Source: Sphingomonas sp. (lineage in GTDB: Bacteria > Pseudomonadota > Alphaproteobacteria > Sphingomonadales > Sphingomonadaceae). From it: DNA of 64,000 bases. The stretch spans positions 448,962 through 512,961 of the forward strand of contig NZ_JAFKMA010000002.1 in assembly GCF_017304635.1 (NCBI RefSeq), written 5' to 3'. The notes below the pieces were generated by a model that did not search any database, had not been told where the DNA came from, and saw nothing but the letters and a program-made list of their open reading frames with translations. The number at the start of each line of letters is the position of its first letter. Position 1 is the first letter of the stretch. Positions 36,359-45,431 of the stretch are shown piece by piece. Position numbers and translations under genes: made by a program.

Positions 36359-36710
36359 CGTCACAGTCGCCACCGGCGCGACTTGGGCAATCGCGGCGCT
36401 GGCGACGGTCGGGGTGATCGGCCGACCGATGCGCTGGCCCGAATGGATCTGGGCGGTCGCCGGCGCCGTGCTACTCGTTATTCTCGGCTTGCTGCCGTTC
36501 GGCGTTGCCGCTTCGGCCACGGCCAAGGGGCTCGACGTCTATCTTTTCCTGACAGGCATGATGCTGCTCAGCGAAACGGCCCGGGCCCATGGCGTATTCG
36601 ACTGGATCGCGGCAACCGCGGTCAATCGGGCAAACAAGTCAACAGGACGGCTTTTCTTGCTACGCGCCCAAACATCAGCCGTTATCTGCTTCTCACGCGG
36701 AGCCCGATGA
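36351..36710 (+). pseudogene. Truncated ArsB/SLC13-type anion transporter gene
   Basis: The product begins MPDVTVATGATWAIAALATV, with WPEWIWAVAGAVLLVILGLL and LDVYLFLTGMMLLSETARAH, the start of ArsB-like transporters. After KSTGRLFLL the family ends, and the frame stops about ten residues later at 36710. Only three to four of the usual ten to twelve helices remain. The start overlaps the phosphoesterase stop, so it was once the third gene of that operon. A deletion that joined it to the ATP-grasp region is the likely cause. Confidence 0.7.
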
Positions 36711-36881
36711 CAGCCGTCTGTCGAGCTCGTCGCAATGCTCAGCCAGTTCATCGCTCAACAGATCGATTTTGCTGGTGACAAACACGCCAACTGCCGTCAG
36801 CCGTGCGAGATCGCGGGTCTTTGCCCTACCTAAACCAAACGCCCGGTGTGTTTGACTCGGCATAGCTCTAACGACAGGCAG

Positions 36882-37784
36882 ATGGCTAATCTTGCGATTC
36901 TATACGAGCACCCACAATGGTTCGAGCCGCTGTTCGCTGCTCTCGACCAGCGCGGCGTCGATTACGCGAAGTTCGGACCGAACGGTGATTGGAACCCGGC
37001 CGACACTGCCATCCCGGCGCCGGTGGTGCTCAACCGCATCGCGATGTCGAGTTTCCTGCGCGCCGACGAACATCCGATCTTCCACACGATGGCGCTGCTC
37101 GACCATTGGCGGCGTTCGGGCGCGCGGGTGGTCAATGGCGCCGACGTGATGGCGATCGACGCGTCGAAGGCGCGACAGCTTGCGCTGATCGCGTCGCTCG
37201 GCCTTGCCGTCCCCGAGACACGTGTTGTCCATCGTACGGCGGACGTCGAGGCGGCCGCCGCGACGCTCGCCTTTCCGCTGGTGGTGAAGGCCAATATCGG
37301 GGGATCGGGCGCCGGGATCGTCAAGTTCGACAATTTGGCCGAGTTGCGCTGGGCGGTGGCCGAGGGTGAGCTGCCCAAGAGTGTCGACGGCGTCCTGCTC
37401 GTGCAAGATTACGTGCCAGCGCGCGGCGGCGAGATCACGCGGATCGAGACGCTCGACCGTAAATATCTTTACGCGATCGACATTGCCGGGGGCGGCGCCT
37501 TCGATCTGTGTCCCGCTGACGCCTGCGTCGCCGATTCGGGTGTCGCGATGCGCCCGGCCGACCCGGCGCCCGCCTTAGTCGACGCCGTCGAGCGCATCGC
37601 TGCCGCGATTAATCTGGACGTCGGCGGGATCGAAGTGATGATCGACGATCGCGACGGAATGCCGCGCTTCTACGACATCAACGCTTTGTCCAATTTCGTC
37701 GCAAGGCCGCTCGACCTGCTCGGCTGGGACCCGCACGAGAAGCTGATCGACTGGCTCAACACCCTGATCGCGAAAGGCCGCTGA
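36882..37784 (+). CDS. RimK-like ATP-grasp ligase
   Basis: A 300-residue ATP-grasp enzyme. FPLVVKANIGGSGAGIVKFDN is the ATP-binding loop with the phosphate-contacting glycines; VQDYVPARGGEITRIETLD and GGIEVMIDDRDGMPRFYDINALSNF carry the acidic metal-binding residues and the closing asparagine. Such enzymes join a carboxylate to an amine with ATP, as in RimK and peptide-like natural products. The ATG at 36882 fits the domain; 12 further residues upstream are possible. Its stop overlaps the next gene (ATGA). With a second ATP-grasp gene nearby, it may build a small peptide-like compound. Confidence 0.8.
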   Translation: MANLAILYEHPQWFEPLFAALDQRGVDYAKFGPNGDWNPADTAIPAPVVLNRIAMSSFLRADEHPIFHTMALLDHWRRSGARVVNGADVMAIDASKARQLALIASLGLAVPETRVVHRTADVEAAAATLAFPLVVKANIGGSGAGIVKFDNLAELRWAVAEGELPKSVDGVLLVQDYVPARGGEITRIETLDRKYLYAIDIAGGGAFDLCPADACVADSGVAMRPADPAPALVDAVERIAAAINLDVGGIEVMIDDRDGMPRFYDINALSNFVARPLDLLGWDPHEKLIDWLNTLIAKGR

Positions 37785-38793
37785 TGCGCTACGGTTACTG
37801 GATGCCGGTGTTTGGCGGATGGCTCAGGAATGTGCCCGACGAGGGGATGGCGGCCAGCTGGGACTATGTGAAGCGGTTGGCGCAGCGCTCGGAGCAACTC
37901 GGCTACGACCTATCGCTGATCGCCGAGCTCAACCTCAACGATATCAAGGGCGTCGAACAGCCCGCGCTCGATGCCTGGTCGACCGCGGCGGCCCTGGCGG
38001 CGGTGACCGACAGTATCGAGCTGATGGTCGCGGTGCGACCGAACTTCCATCACCCGGCGCTCTTCGCGAAGGCAGCGGCGAACATCGATCGCATTTCGAA
38101 CGGCGGCTCGCGCTCAACGTGGTCTCATCCTGGTGGGCGGACGAGGCGAAGCAGTACGGCCTGCAATTCGACCAGCACGACGATCGTTACGCTCGGACCG
38201 AGGAGTGGTTGACGGTTGTCGATGGGCTGTGGACCGAGGAACGGTTCAGCTTCGACGGACAGTATTACAAGACCGAAGACGCGATCTGTTCGCCCAAGCC
38301 TGCCAAGCGGCCGACAGTCTATGCCGGGGGCGAGAGCGAAAAGGCCAAGACGATGATCGCCGCGCAGTGCGACGCCTATGTCATGCACGGCGATCCAGTC
38401 GATGCGATCTCCCCCAAGATCGCCGACATGGCATCGCGGCGCGACGCGGCCGGCGGACCGCCCCTGCAATTCGGCATGGCTGCCTATGCGATCGTCCGCG
38501 ACAGCGAGGCCGAGGCGAAGCGCGTGCTCGAGCGGATCACCACGGTTAGTGACTTCCCGGCGGGCTACGCGAATTTCGATCAGTGGCTGTCGGGCACGCA
38601 ACTCGAGCGCGAGTTCAAGATTCAAGAATATTCGGTGTCCAATCGCGGCTTGCGCCCGAACCTCGTCGGCACGCCCGAGCAGCTCAAGGAGCGGATCGCC
38701 GAATACGAACATGCCGGGCTCGACCTCCTGCTCCTCCAGATGAGCCCGCAAGCCGAAGAGATGGAACGCTTCGCGGCACAGGTGATGCATTGA
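37784..38793 (+). pseudogene. Luciferase-like (LLM) flavin monooxygenase with one-base frameshift
   Basis: The N-terminal frame reads MRYGYWMPVFGGWLRNVPDE to FAKAAANIDRISNGG and then loses the family. A second frame continues with RLALNVVSSWWADEAKQYGL and runs to the normal end at 38793. Inserting one C near 38105 would give ISNGRLALNVVSSWW, the common LLM motif. The family includes SsuD and dimethylsulfone monooxygenases that use reduced flavin. Everything else is intact, so it is either a recent mutation or a sequencing error. It overlaps the ATP-grasp gene upstream. Otherwise the length (about 336 aa) is normal. Confidence 0.8.
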
Positions 38794-38861
38794 GCGTTGC
38801 CCATCGCTATCTGATCTGACGTCGCGTTCCAATTGGGATCGCAGGCGTTAAAGGGAACGCG

Positions 38862-40226
38862 ATGCTGGTCGGCTGGCTGCTCTTCCACCGGGACCTGGAG
38901 CCTTCCCTCCCGGAAGTGCCCGAGGTGCTGCGCTTTCAGGAGGCTGCGACCGCTCAAGGCATCACGTTGCTCGTGTTCAAGCCACAGGATTTCGACCTGA
39001 TCGTCGGCGGTGGGGAAGGGTGGTCGCTCACCTACCAGGGCGCGCCCGTCGCGCGGCCGGATTTTGTGTTGTGCCGCACCGGCGCCGAAACCGATTATGC
39101 GACGCTCGCCTTGCTGCGCCATCTTGAACGACGTGGCATTCGCCTCGTCAACGGTCCGGCGACGATCGAGGCGGTGGCCGACAAACTGCACACGCTGCAG
39201 ACCCTCGCGCGAGCCGGGCTGCCCGTGCCGCGGACGATCCTGAGCAAATTCCCGATCGACAGCGCGCTGGTCGAGCGTGAGCTGGGCTTCCCGCTGATCG
39301 TCAAGACGTTGAAAGGCACGCGCGGTGCGGGTGTCTTGAAATGCGAGGATGCATCGCAGTTCGAAGACTTGGCCGGCCTCCTCGCCAGCACGGTCACGCA
39401 GGCTGAATTTATCCTACAGCGCTACATTCGCGCGAGTCACGGTCGCGACGTACGCGTGCTGGTCGTCGGCGGGCGTGTCGTGGCGGCGATGGAGCGGCGG
39501 TCGCTAACCGGGGGATTCAAGTCGAACGTCTCGCTCGGTGGGGTTGGCGCTGCCTATAATCCGCCGAACGAAATGGCGGAACTGGCGGTCCGATCGGCCG
39601 AGGTTCTCGGCCTCGACGTGACGGGCATCGACATCCTGTTCGACGAGGATGGGTATCGCATTTGCGAAGCCAATTCGGCCCCCGGTTTCCAGGGGCTGGA
39701 ACGTGCGTCGGGCGTCGACATTCCGGGCGCGATTCTGCGCTGGATTGCCGACACGCAAGCTGCCCGCACGGAGCTAGCGCCCGCCGTCGAACCGGATGCG
39801 GTCGTCGATCTCGTGTTCTACGGCAGGACCGGCATCCGCGCCCTGGCCGACCAGAGCTCGACCTTTCAGCGGTTTGCCGGGTCGGTCGCCCTCCAGCTGT
39901 TTGCCGCGGGCGCCCGCGCCTTGCTGCAGGCCGTTCTGCCGGACAGCGTATCGAACCGCCGGGGCCGCACGCGATCCGAACTGCGCAGCCTGTACGAGGG
40001 ACGCGTAACCTCGCTCGCGGTGCTGAGCGACGCCGAGCAGGAGCGCTTGCTGATCACCGTGCTAGCGGTCTCGATCTGGACAGCGGTCCTGCCGTGGCTT
40101 GCAGCGGCCGAGCCGGCGATCGCTGGCGCTTTGTCCATCCTGGCATTGTCATTTCCTGTCGTGTTCCTCCTGGCCTCCCCGGCACGTCGCTTGGCTTCGG
40201 GCAGATCGAAGCGGATCAAGAGATGA
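38862..40226 (+). CDS. ATP-grasp ligase with C-terminal membrane segment
   Basis: A 454-residue protein. Residues 1-290 form a RimK-like ATP-grasp domain: FPLIVKTLKGTRGAGVLKCED, EFILQRYIRASHGRDVRVLV, GGFKSNVSLGG, and GIDILFDEDGYRICEANSAPGFQGLE with the metal-binding acidic and asparagine residues. The last 140 residues are unusual: a linker, then two hydrophobic helices at about 395-440 (TVLAVSIWTAVLPWL, ALSILALSFPVVFLLA), so the enzyme is probably membrane-attached. A site AAAGGGA precedes the ATG. Its stop overlaps the TauE-type exporter gene. It probably ligates an amino acid onto a product that is then exported. Confidence 0.8.
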   Translation: MLVGWLLFHRDLEPSLPEVPEVLRFQEAATAQGITLLVFKPQDFDLIVGGGEGWSLTYQGAPVARPDFVLCRTGAETDYATLALLRHLERRGIRLVNGPATIEAVADKLHTLQTLARAGLPVPRTILSKFPIDSALVERELGFPLIVKTLKGTRGAGVLKCEDASQFEDLAGLLASTVTQAEFILQRYIRASHGRDVRVLVVGGRVVAAMERRSLTGGFKSNVSLGGVGAAYNPPNEMAELAVRSAEVLGLDVTGIDILFDEDGYRICEANSAPGFQGLERASGVDIPGAILRWIADTQAARTELAPAVEPDAVVDLVFYGRTGIRALADQSSTFQRFAGSVALQLFAAGARALLQAVLPDSVSNRRGRTRSELRSLYEGRVTSLAVLSDAEQERLLITVLAVSIWTAVLPWLAAAEPAIAGALSILALSFPVVFLLASPARRLASGRSKRIKR

Positions 40227-41014
40227 TGGCGAGCAATCTCTCTTGGGCCTGGGCCGAGTTGTGGCCCTTTATCGCCATCGGATTCATTGCTCAGTTGGTA
40301 GACGGCACTATCGGCATGGGGTTTGGTGTCCTGTCCAATACCTTGCTGATCATTATCGGCTTCCCGCCGGCGGTTGCGTCGGCGACAGTACGATCCGCGG
40401 AAGGCTTCGCCAGCGGCGTTTCAGGCATCAGCCATGCCCTGCGCCGGAATGTCGACTGGCCTCTTTTCGCTCGCCTCGTCATCCCGGGAATTATTGGCGG
40501 GTTCATCGGCGCCTACTTGATCTTGCGTGTACACGCACAGGTCGTGCGGCCGCTGCTATTCGCTTACCTCGGCGCCCTCGGTATCTACCTACTCTGGCGC
40601 GCGCCGCGTCGCCCACATGCCTATCGCCAGCTCCGCGGCGCGACGCCGATCGGCATTGTTGGCGCGCTGGTCGATACCACTGGCGGTGGCTGTGGCCCGA
40701 TCGTCACCGGAAGTCTGCTGGCGCAAGGCGGAAATCCGCGAACGATCATTGGCACTGTCAACGCCGCCGAGTTCTTCGTGACGATCACGGTGCTGAGCGC
40801 CTTCATCGGCACGATCGGCTTGGCGTCGGTGACGTCCGCGATGGCAGGCCTGCTGATCGGTGGCGTCGTAGCCGCGCCCGTTGGCGCTATTCTGGCAAGC
40901 CGCCTGGCGCCCCGGCTCTTGATGGTGCTCGTTGGCGCATTTCTCTTGGCGAGCAGTATCTACGGCATTCTGGCGCTTGCGATCGGACCAATACCGTCCT
41001 TCCCGCGCTTCTAG
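40223..41014 (+). CDS. TauE/SafE-family membrane exporter
   Basis: A 263-residue protein with about eight helices. FIAQLVDGTIGMGFGVLSNT near residue 20 and ALVDTTGGGCGPIVTGSLLA in the second half are the two repeat signatures of the TauE/SafE family, which moves sulfite, sulfoacetate and other organic anions. The start ATG at 40223 overlaps the ATP-grasp stop. Given the LLM-type monooxygenase and ATP-grasp genes upstream, it may export sulfite or the finished compound. Open frames in other phases over this gene are shadows. Confidence 0.85.
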   Translation: MMASNLSWAWAELWPFIAIGFIAQLVDGTIGMGFGVLSNTLLIIIGFPPAVASATVRSAEGFASGVSGISHALRRNVDWPLFARLVIPGIIGGFIGAYLILRVHAQVVRPLLFAYLGALGIYLLWRAPRRPHAYRQLRGATPIGIVGALVDTTGGGCGPIVTGSLLAQGGNPRTIIGTVNAAEFFVTITVLSAFIGTIGLASVTSAMAGLLIGGVVAAPVGAILASRLAPRLLMVLVGAFLLASSIYGILALAIGPIPSFPRF

Positions 41015-41196
41015 CAGTCTAGCGGTTGCGTAGCGCCTGGCACAGGCTATCGAGCCTTGGCTGACTCTGCCCGCCCCGTGAGAAAGAGCGCGAGAACGAT
41101 CGTATAGGATGAAACCGCACCTTCCGCGAGTGACCATTACTAGACGCATTTCATGCATGCCGACAAAAACCCGAAAATCGGGAACTGGGAGATTCA

Positions 41197-41521
41197 ATGT
41201 TCACCCCGCTCGCGTCGTTCTCCCGCTTCCAGGGCTGGGCGAGCAAGTTCACCGTCACGCCGCCCGATGGCCTGCGCGACGCCTATGCGACGATCGGCGC
41301 TAACTGGAAGCGTGAAGGCTGGATGAGCGGATACGGTATCGGCGCGACCTATCACCGCTTCGCCAGCGATCGTCTGATACGACTGTATGGCGACGAGATC
41401 GACTTGATCGCGTCCGCCAAGATTAAGCGTTACGCGATCGCCGCGCGCTACGCACATTACTGCGGCGACGTTTGCTACTGATACCGACAAGGTCTTCCTG
41501 ACGCTCGAATGGCAGCTCTAA
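41197..41521 (+). pseudogene. C-terminal fragment of an alginate-export-type porin
   Basis: The frame reads FTPLASFSRFQGWASKFTVT, PPDGLRDAYATIG and EIDLIASAKIKRYAIAARYA, like the last strands of Alginate_exp-type outer-membrane porins. A frameshift near 41465 ends it early. In the next frame it continues as FATDTDKVFLTLEWQL and a stop at 41519-41521, a typical beta-barrel end. The N-terminal three quarters are missing. Non-functional. Confidence 0.6.
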
Positions 41522-41640
41522 GCGCGATCACACAGGATCATGGTCCAGCAGACACAGACGGTGACCGAGTGACCGTTCAGCTGCTCGGCAACCCGTTTTT
41601 ATAGTATTGGATCACCGCAACTGTCGCAGAGGGAGCGTCC

Positions 41641-43224
41641 GTGCCTGGTTTGAGTAGCACTTTGTCCGATCGCCAGGCGGTGTGGGCGTTCGTCATCGGC
41701 TGTGCCGCTGTCACGGCTGGTGTTATTATGCACCTTCCCATGTTCGCGATGGCTCGATCGATGCACTATCATCTGGCGGGCATGCCGATGGGCAGAACGA
41801 TGACCGCCGGCATGGCGCTCATTGTCGCGGGCGTTTTGGTTGCTGCGTACGGGCTTCTTCCCCGAAATCTTGCGGCTCAACGAGCATCAGCGGCCGACAT
41901 TATCGTGGCAGCTCCAGAGGATGCCCCGCTTGGCGTGGCGCATTGGAGCCTGATGGGGGTGCTGGTCATCGCCCTCATCATCGACGTGATGAAGCCGGCG
42001 TCGTTGGGCTTCACGGTGCCCGGCATGATCAGCGAGTATGGCGTTCCTAAGAAGACAGTGTCGCTCGTCCCCTTCTTTGCGCTGGCGGGCACGGTTGTGG
42101 GATCGGTCGTCTGGGGCTGGATCGCCGATATCTATGGTCGCAAGGCCTCGATCCTGCTGTCGGCAGTAATGTTCGTCGGCACCTCCATCTGCGGCGCGAT
42201 GCCCAGCCTCGCCTGGAACATCGTTATGTGCTTCATGATGGGCGCGGCTGCCGGCGGTATGCTTCCCGTGACGTACGCGCTGCTCGCCGAAATGATGCCG
42301 AACCGGCACCGTGGCTGGAGTCTAGTTCTCGTTGGCGGATTGGGAGCGGTCGGAGGCTATTTTGCAGCGAGCGGCTTGTCGGCGTTGCTGCAGCCTATCT
42401 TTGGTTGGCGTATTCTCTGGCTCGCCAACCTCCCGACAGGTCTGACCTTGGTCCTGCTCGGCGCTTTCATCCCTGAGTCCGCTAAGTTTCTGCTGGCACG
42501 CGGTCGTACTGGCGAAGCGGAGGCGGTCATGCGGCGATTTGGCGCAAGGGCACGAAAGGCCGCGCCAATCGCTGTTTCGCGGTCGCTTAACTCAAGCCCG
42601 CTGTCGGGACTTCATCTCTTCGGGAAGTTGGCAGCGCTCAGCATATGCGCCCTGTCGTGGGGTCTGATCAATTTCGGCCTGTTGTTGTGGTTGCCAGCTG
42701 ACTTGGTGGCGAAGGGCTATTCCGTCGGTGTGTCGAGCAAGTTGCTCGCGGAAAGCGCGTTGATCGCCTTTCCGACCGTTTTCCTGGCGGCCTTTCTCTA
42801 TAGTCGCTGGAGCACCAAGTTTTCGCTGCTTGCGGCCATTGTCGTCACGCTCGCCGGCTTGTTGCTGGTCTTGAGACTGGAACTTGCGGGTGCGGGCAGT
42901 CCGGTGCTGCCAGTGGCGCTGCTGATCGTTGGCACGAACGCGATCATCGCGATCGTCCTTCCCTATGCCGCGGAAAGCTTTCCGCTACGCGTTCGCGGTC
43001 GCGCCACGGGTTGGGTGGCGGCCTGCACTAAGGCAGGCGGATTACTGGCGCAGGCTCTAACTATCAGCGGCGTCGCGCTCTCCGTGGGTGTTTCCGCCGT
43101 GACGATAATGGTGCCGACGCTCTTGTCGCTCGCTTTGGTCGCCTGGTTCGGTCGTGAAACGCGTGGCAGCGACTTGCGCGACCTGGATGCTGACAACGGC
43201 CAGATTGGTCATGCCGAGGCGTAG
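41641..43224 (+). CDS. MFS transporter, sugar/aromatic acid porter type
   Basis: A 527-residue protein with GTG start. The first 90 residues carry two extra hydrophobic helices, then a typical twelve-helix MFS core begins at about residue 105. GWIADIYGRKASILLSA is the conserved loop between helices 2 and 3, and AESFPLRVRGRATGW resembles the matching loop of the second half. IPESAKFLLARGRTGEAEAV is common in the aromatic acid/H+ symporter and sugar porter groups. The N-terminal extension is unusual. It stands alone between porin remnant and toxin operon. Substrate unknown. Confidence 0.85.
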   Translation: MPGLSSTLSDRQAVWAFVIGCAAVTAGVIMHLPMFAMARSMHYHLAGMPMGRTMTAGMALIVAGVLVAAYGLLPRNLAAQRASAADIIVAAPEDAPLGVAHWSLMGVLVIALIIDVMKPASLGFTVPGMISEYGVPKKTVSLVPFFALAGTVVGSVVWGWIADIYGRKASILLSAVMFVGTSICGAMPSLAWNIVMCFMMGAAAGGMLPVTYALLAEMMPNRHRGWSLVLVGGLGAVGGYFAASGLSALLQPIFGWRILWLANLPTGLTLVLLGAFIPESAKFLLARGRTGEAEAVMRRFGARARKAAPIAVSRSLNSSPLSGLHLFGKLAALSICALSWGLINFGLLLWLPADLVAKGYSVGVSSKLLAESALIAFPTVFLAAFLYSRWSTKFSLLAAIVVTLAGLLLVLRLELAGAGSPVLPVALLIVGTNAIIAIVLPYAAESFPLRVRGRATGWVAACTKAGGLLAQALTISGVALSVGVSAVTIMVPTLLSLALVAWFGRETRGSDLRDLDADNGQIGHAEA

Positions 43225-43428
43225 TGAAATGGCGGCTAAGCGCCCCAAATTCGGTCGTTGGGCGTGGGCGGCCTCGATCCCAAAAGCGGTCGCGATTTTG
43301 ATCCCGAAAGCCGCAGCACTGACACCAACTCACTGATCAAAGACACACGCCCCGAATAATCCAACTGAACGTCCCTAGTTCAGTCGTGTGTTGACGATTG
43401 GTCATGCGTGGCTGTAAGGCTGTGCGAT

Positions 43429-43725
43429 ATGAAAATCGAGTTCGCCGATGCCGACCTGTGCCGCATCTGTACCGACGAAGCGCATAAGCTGGGGCTGCCA
43501 GTCACAGTCATCCAGTCCGCGCGGCGTCGACTGGTACAGCTGGAAGCCGCGTCGGACGAACGGGACCTAAGGAATCTGAAGAGCTTGAACTACAAGAAGC
43601 TGCAGGGGGATAAAGATGGGAGACGTACTGTGCGCGTGAACGATCAATATCGGATCGTGTTCACGCTTATTGATACGGAGAAGCCTCCGGTAATCAATAT
43701 TCTCGCAATTTGCGATAATCACTGA
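43429..43725 (+). CDS. higB: RelE/HigB-type toxin
   Basis: A 98-residue protein of the HigB/RelE superfamily (plasmid maintenance killer type). LNYKKLQGDKDGRRTVRVND and QYRIVFTLI are the strands with the basic active-site residues used to cut mRNA on the ribosome. The start ATG at 43429 gives MKIEFADADL; codons upstream are not conserved-looking. The antitoxin gene follows 11 nt later, in the toxin-first order of higBA systems. The toxin appears intact. Confidence 0.85.
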   Translation: MKIEFADADLCRICTDEAHKLGLPVTVIQSARRRLVQLEAASDERDLRNLKSLNYKKLQGDKDGRRTVRVNDQYRIVFTLIDTEKPPVINILAICDNH

Positions 43726-43736
43726 GGGATGCCGTC

Positions 43737-44867
43737 ATGACTGTTTTTTCTTGTCTATCTGATGTGCCTCACCCCGGTGAATATGTGCGCGAAGAGCTTG
43801 ATGCCCGCGGCTGGTCTCAGCGCGACCTCGCTTATATTCTGGGGGTGCCGGAGCAGGCCGTCAACATGATCACGTCCGGCAAGCGTGGCATCAGCCCGGA
43901 AATGGCAAAAGCGCTTGGAACCGCTTTTGATGTGTCTGCGGCATATTTCGCTAATTTGCAGCAAGCGCATGAGATGGCGAACGCTCGGGCGCCGGACCCT
44001 GCGGTCGCGCGGCGCGCAGCGCTCCAAGCGATTTTCCCCGTCCGCGAAATGATCCGCCGCGGCTGGTTGTCCGATACCGACATTGGCATGCTTGAAGCGC
44101 AGGTGATGCGGTTTTTTCGGAGAAACAGCCTGGAGGATGTTCCTTACCTGGCTCACGCGGCGAAGAAAGCAGACTATAGCGAAACAAACCCCCTGCAGCT
44201 CGCTTGGCTGTTTCGCGTTCGGCAACTCGCCGGCGAGATGGTCGTGCCTGCTTTCTCGATGAAGAAGCTGAAGACGTTTACTGACGAGTTGCCCCGTTAC
44301 ATGCTTGATCCCGAGGAGGTTCGCCACGTCCCGCGCGCACTGGCAGAATGTGGCGTGCGCTTCGTAGTTGTCGAGACCCTGCCTAAGGCTAACATCGACG
44401 GGGTCTGCTTCTGGATTGATGACAAGTCGCCTGTGATCGGAATGACGACACGGCACGACCGCATCGACAATTTCTGGTTCGTCCTACGCCACGAGATCGA
44501 GCACGTGCTTAACTTGGATGGTCGCGGTGAGCTAAACGCGGACACGGTGGATGTTGATATCGAAGGTGTAGGAGACGAGGCGCTTCCGGCCTGCGAAGTA
44601 AAGGCGAACAAGGCGGCGCAAAATGCGTGTGTGCCGACCGATGAACTCGCGTCGTTCTATGTACGCAAGTATCCTTATATCGCCGAGAAGGACGTCATGG
44701 CCTTCGCGCGGCGTATCCAGCGGCACCCAGGTATCGTGGTCGGCCAACTTCAGCGCAAAATGGACAGGTACAACTGGTTGGCGCGTCACAAGGTGAAGGT
44801 CCGCCAGCATCTCGCAGGATCTGCGTTGGTTGACGGTTGGGGCGATGTTGCCCCGGCTGAACTGTAG
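43737..44867 (+). CDS. higA: HigA-type antitoxin fused to ImmA/IrrE-like metallopeptidase
   Basis: A 376-residue fusion. Residues 8-70 are a HigA helix-turn-helix (HPGEYVREELDARGWSQRDL, VPEQAVNMITSGKRGISPEM), which should bind the operon promoter and neutralise the toxin. From about 200 on it is ImmA/IrrE-like, with FWFVLRHEIEHVLNLDGRGE holding the HExxH zinc site (H252, E253, H256). The peptidase part could cleave the antitoxin itself or another repressor, giving stress-triggered release. It is much longer than a plain HigA (about 100 aa). A third gene follows 9 nt downstream. Confidence 0.85.
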   Translation: MTVFSCLSDVPHPGEYVREELDARGWSQRDLAYILGVPEQAVNMITSGKRGISPEMAKALGTAFDVSAAYFANLQQAHEMANARAPDPAVARRAALQAIFPVREMIRRGWLSDTDIGMLEAQVMRFFRRNSLEDVPYLAHAAKKADYSETNPLQLAWLFRVRQLAGEMVVPAFSMKKLKTFTDELPRYMLDPEEVRHVPRALAECGVRFVVVETLPKANIDGVCFWIDDKSPVIGMTTRHDRIDNFWFVLRHEIEHVLNLDGRGELNADTVDVDIEGVGDEALPACEVKANKAAQNACVPTDELASFYVRKYPYIAEKDVMAFARRIQRHPGIVVGQLQRKMDRYNWLARHKVKVRQHLAGSALVDGWGDVAPAEL

Positions 44868-44876
44868 GAGCGAAAG

Positions 44877-45350
44877 ATGGCGACCTATCGTGAGCAACTT
44901 CAGAAAGTCTGGCACGCGTTTGAGCGCGAGAACGGCCATGTTCCTGCGACGACTCGTGAAGCCGCGCAATGGGGCGTTGTGAAACGGATGATCGAAATGC
45001 CCCGGGTGGACCCGTTCGATAAGCTGGCGGAGGATATGTCTGCAGCCCTGCGCGAAGAATATGCCACTGACCCCGAAGGCAGGCGTTATCGGGTTAATCA
45101 CGCGGTGCGCGTGAGCAAAGGGGGCGTCCAATACACGTTCTGGGCGATTATGAAGGATGCTCCGCGAGAACATATGCAAAAGGCCTTCATCCAGCGACGC
45201 CAGCAAATCGTTGGCGATTGTGTGCAGCTAGGTACCGACGTCGAGGCCTATAATGCGATGCGATGTGACCAGCCGCCGATCCCCATGCTGTTCGACTTCC
45301 GTGATGACGTGGAGGAACATCGCTACTGGGACGGAAAGAAAGCGGCCTAG
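44877..45350 (+). CDS. Third gene of the toxin-antitoxin operon, function unknown
   Basis: A 157-residue protein beginning MATYREQLQKVWHAFERENG. No family recognised. VPATTREAAQWGVVKRMIEM looks like a short helix-turn-helix, and RVNHAVRVSKGGVQYTFWAI is strand-rich. GGAGCGAAAG precedes the ATG, 9 nt after the antitoxin gene. Its tight linkage suggests that it works with the HigA-ImmA fusion, perhaps as a substrate or regulator. Not needed in simple higBA pairs. Confidence 0.65.
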   Translation: MATYREQLQKVWHAFERENGHVPATTREAAQWGVVKRMIEMPRVDPFDKLAEDMSAALREEYATDPEGRRYRVNHAVRVSKGGVQYTFWAIMKDAPREHMQKAFIQRRQQIVGDCVQLGTDVEAYNAMRCDQPPIPMLFDFRDDVEEHRYWDGKKAA

Positions 45351-45431
45351 CTCTCCTGCGTCCCGTGGTTTCTGAAGAGTACTAAACCTGAGATCACGAC
45401 CGCGGAACGCCCGCAAAGGATCTCCGCACAT

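Noticed and set aside
36707-36860. An open minus-strand segment (GLGRAKTRDLARLTAVGVFV...)
   Set aside because: Protein-like but with no start, family or partner; most likely a fragment left by the deletion next to the ArsB-type remnant.
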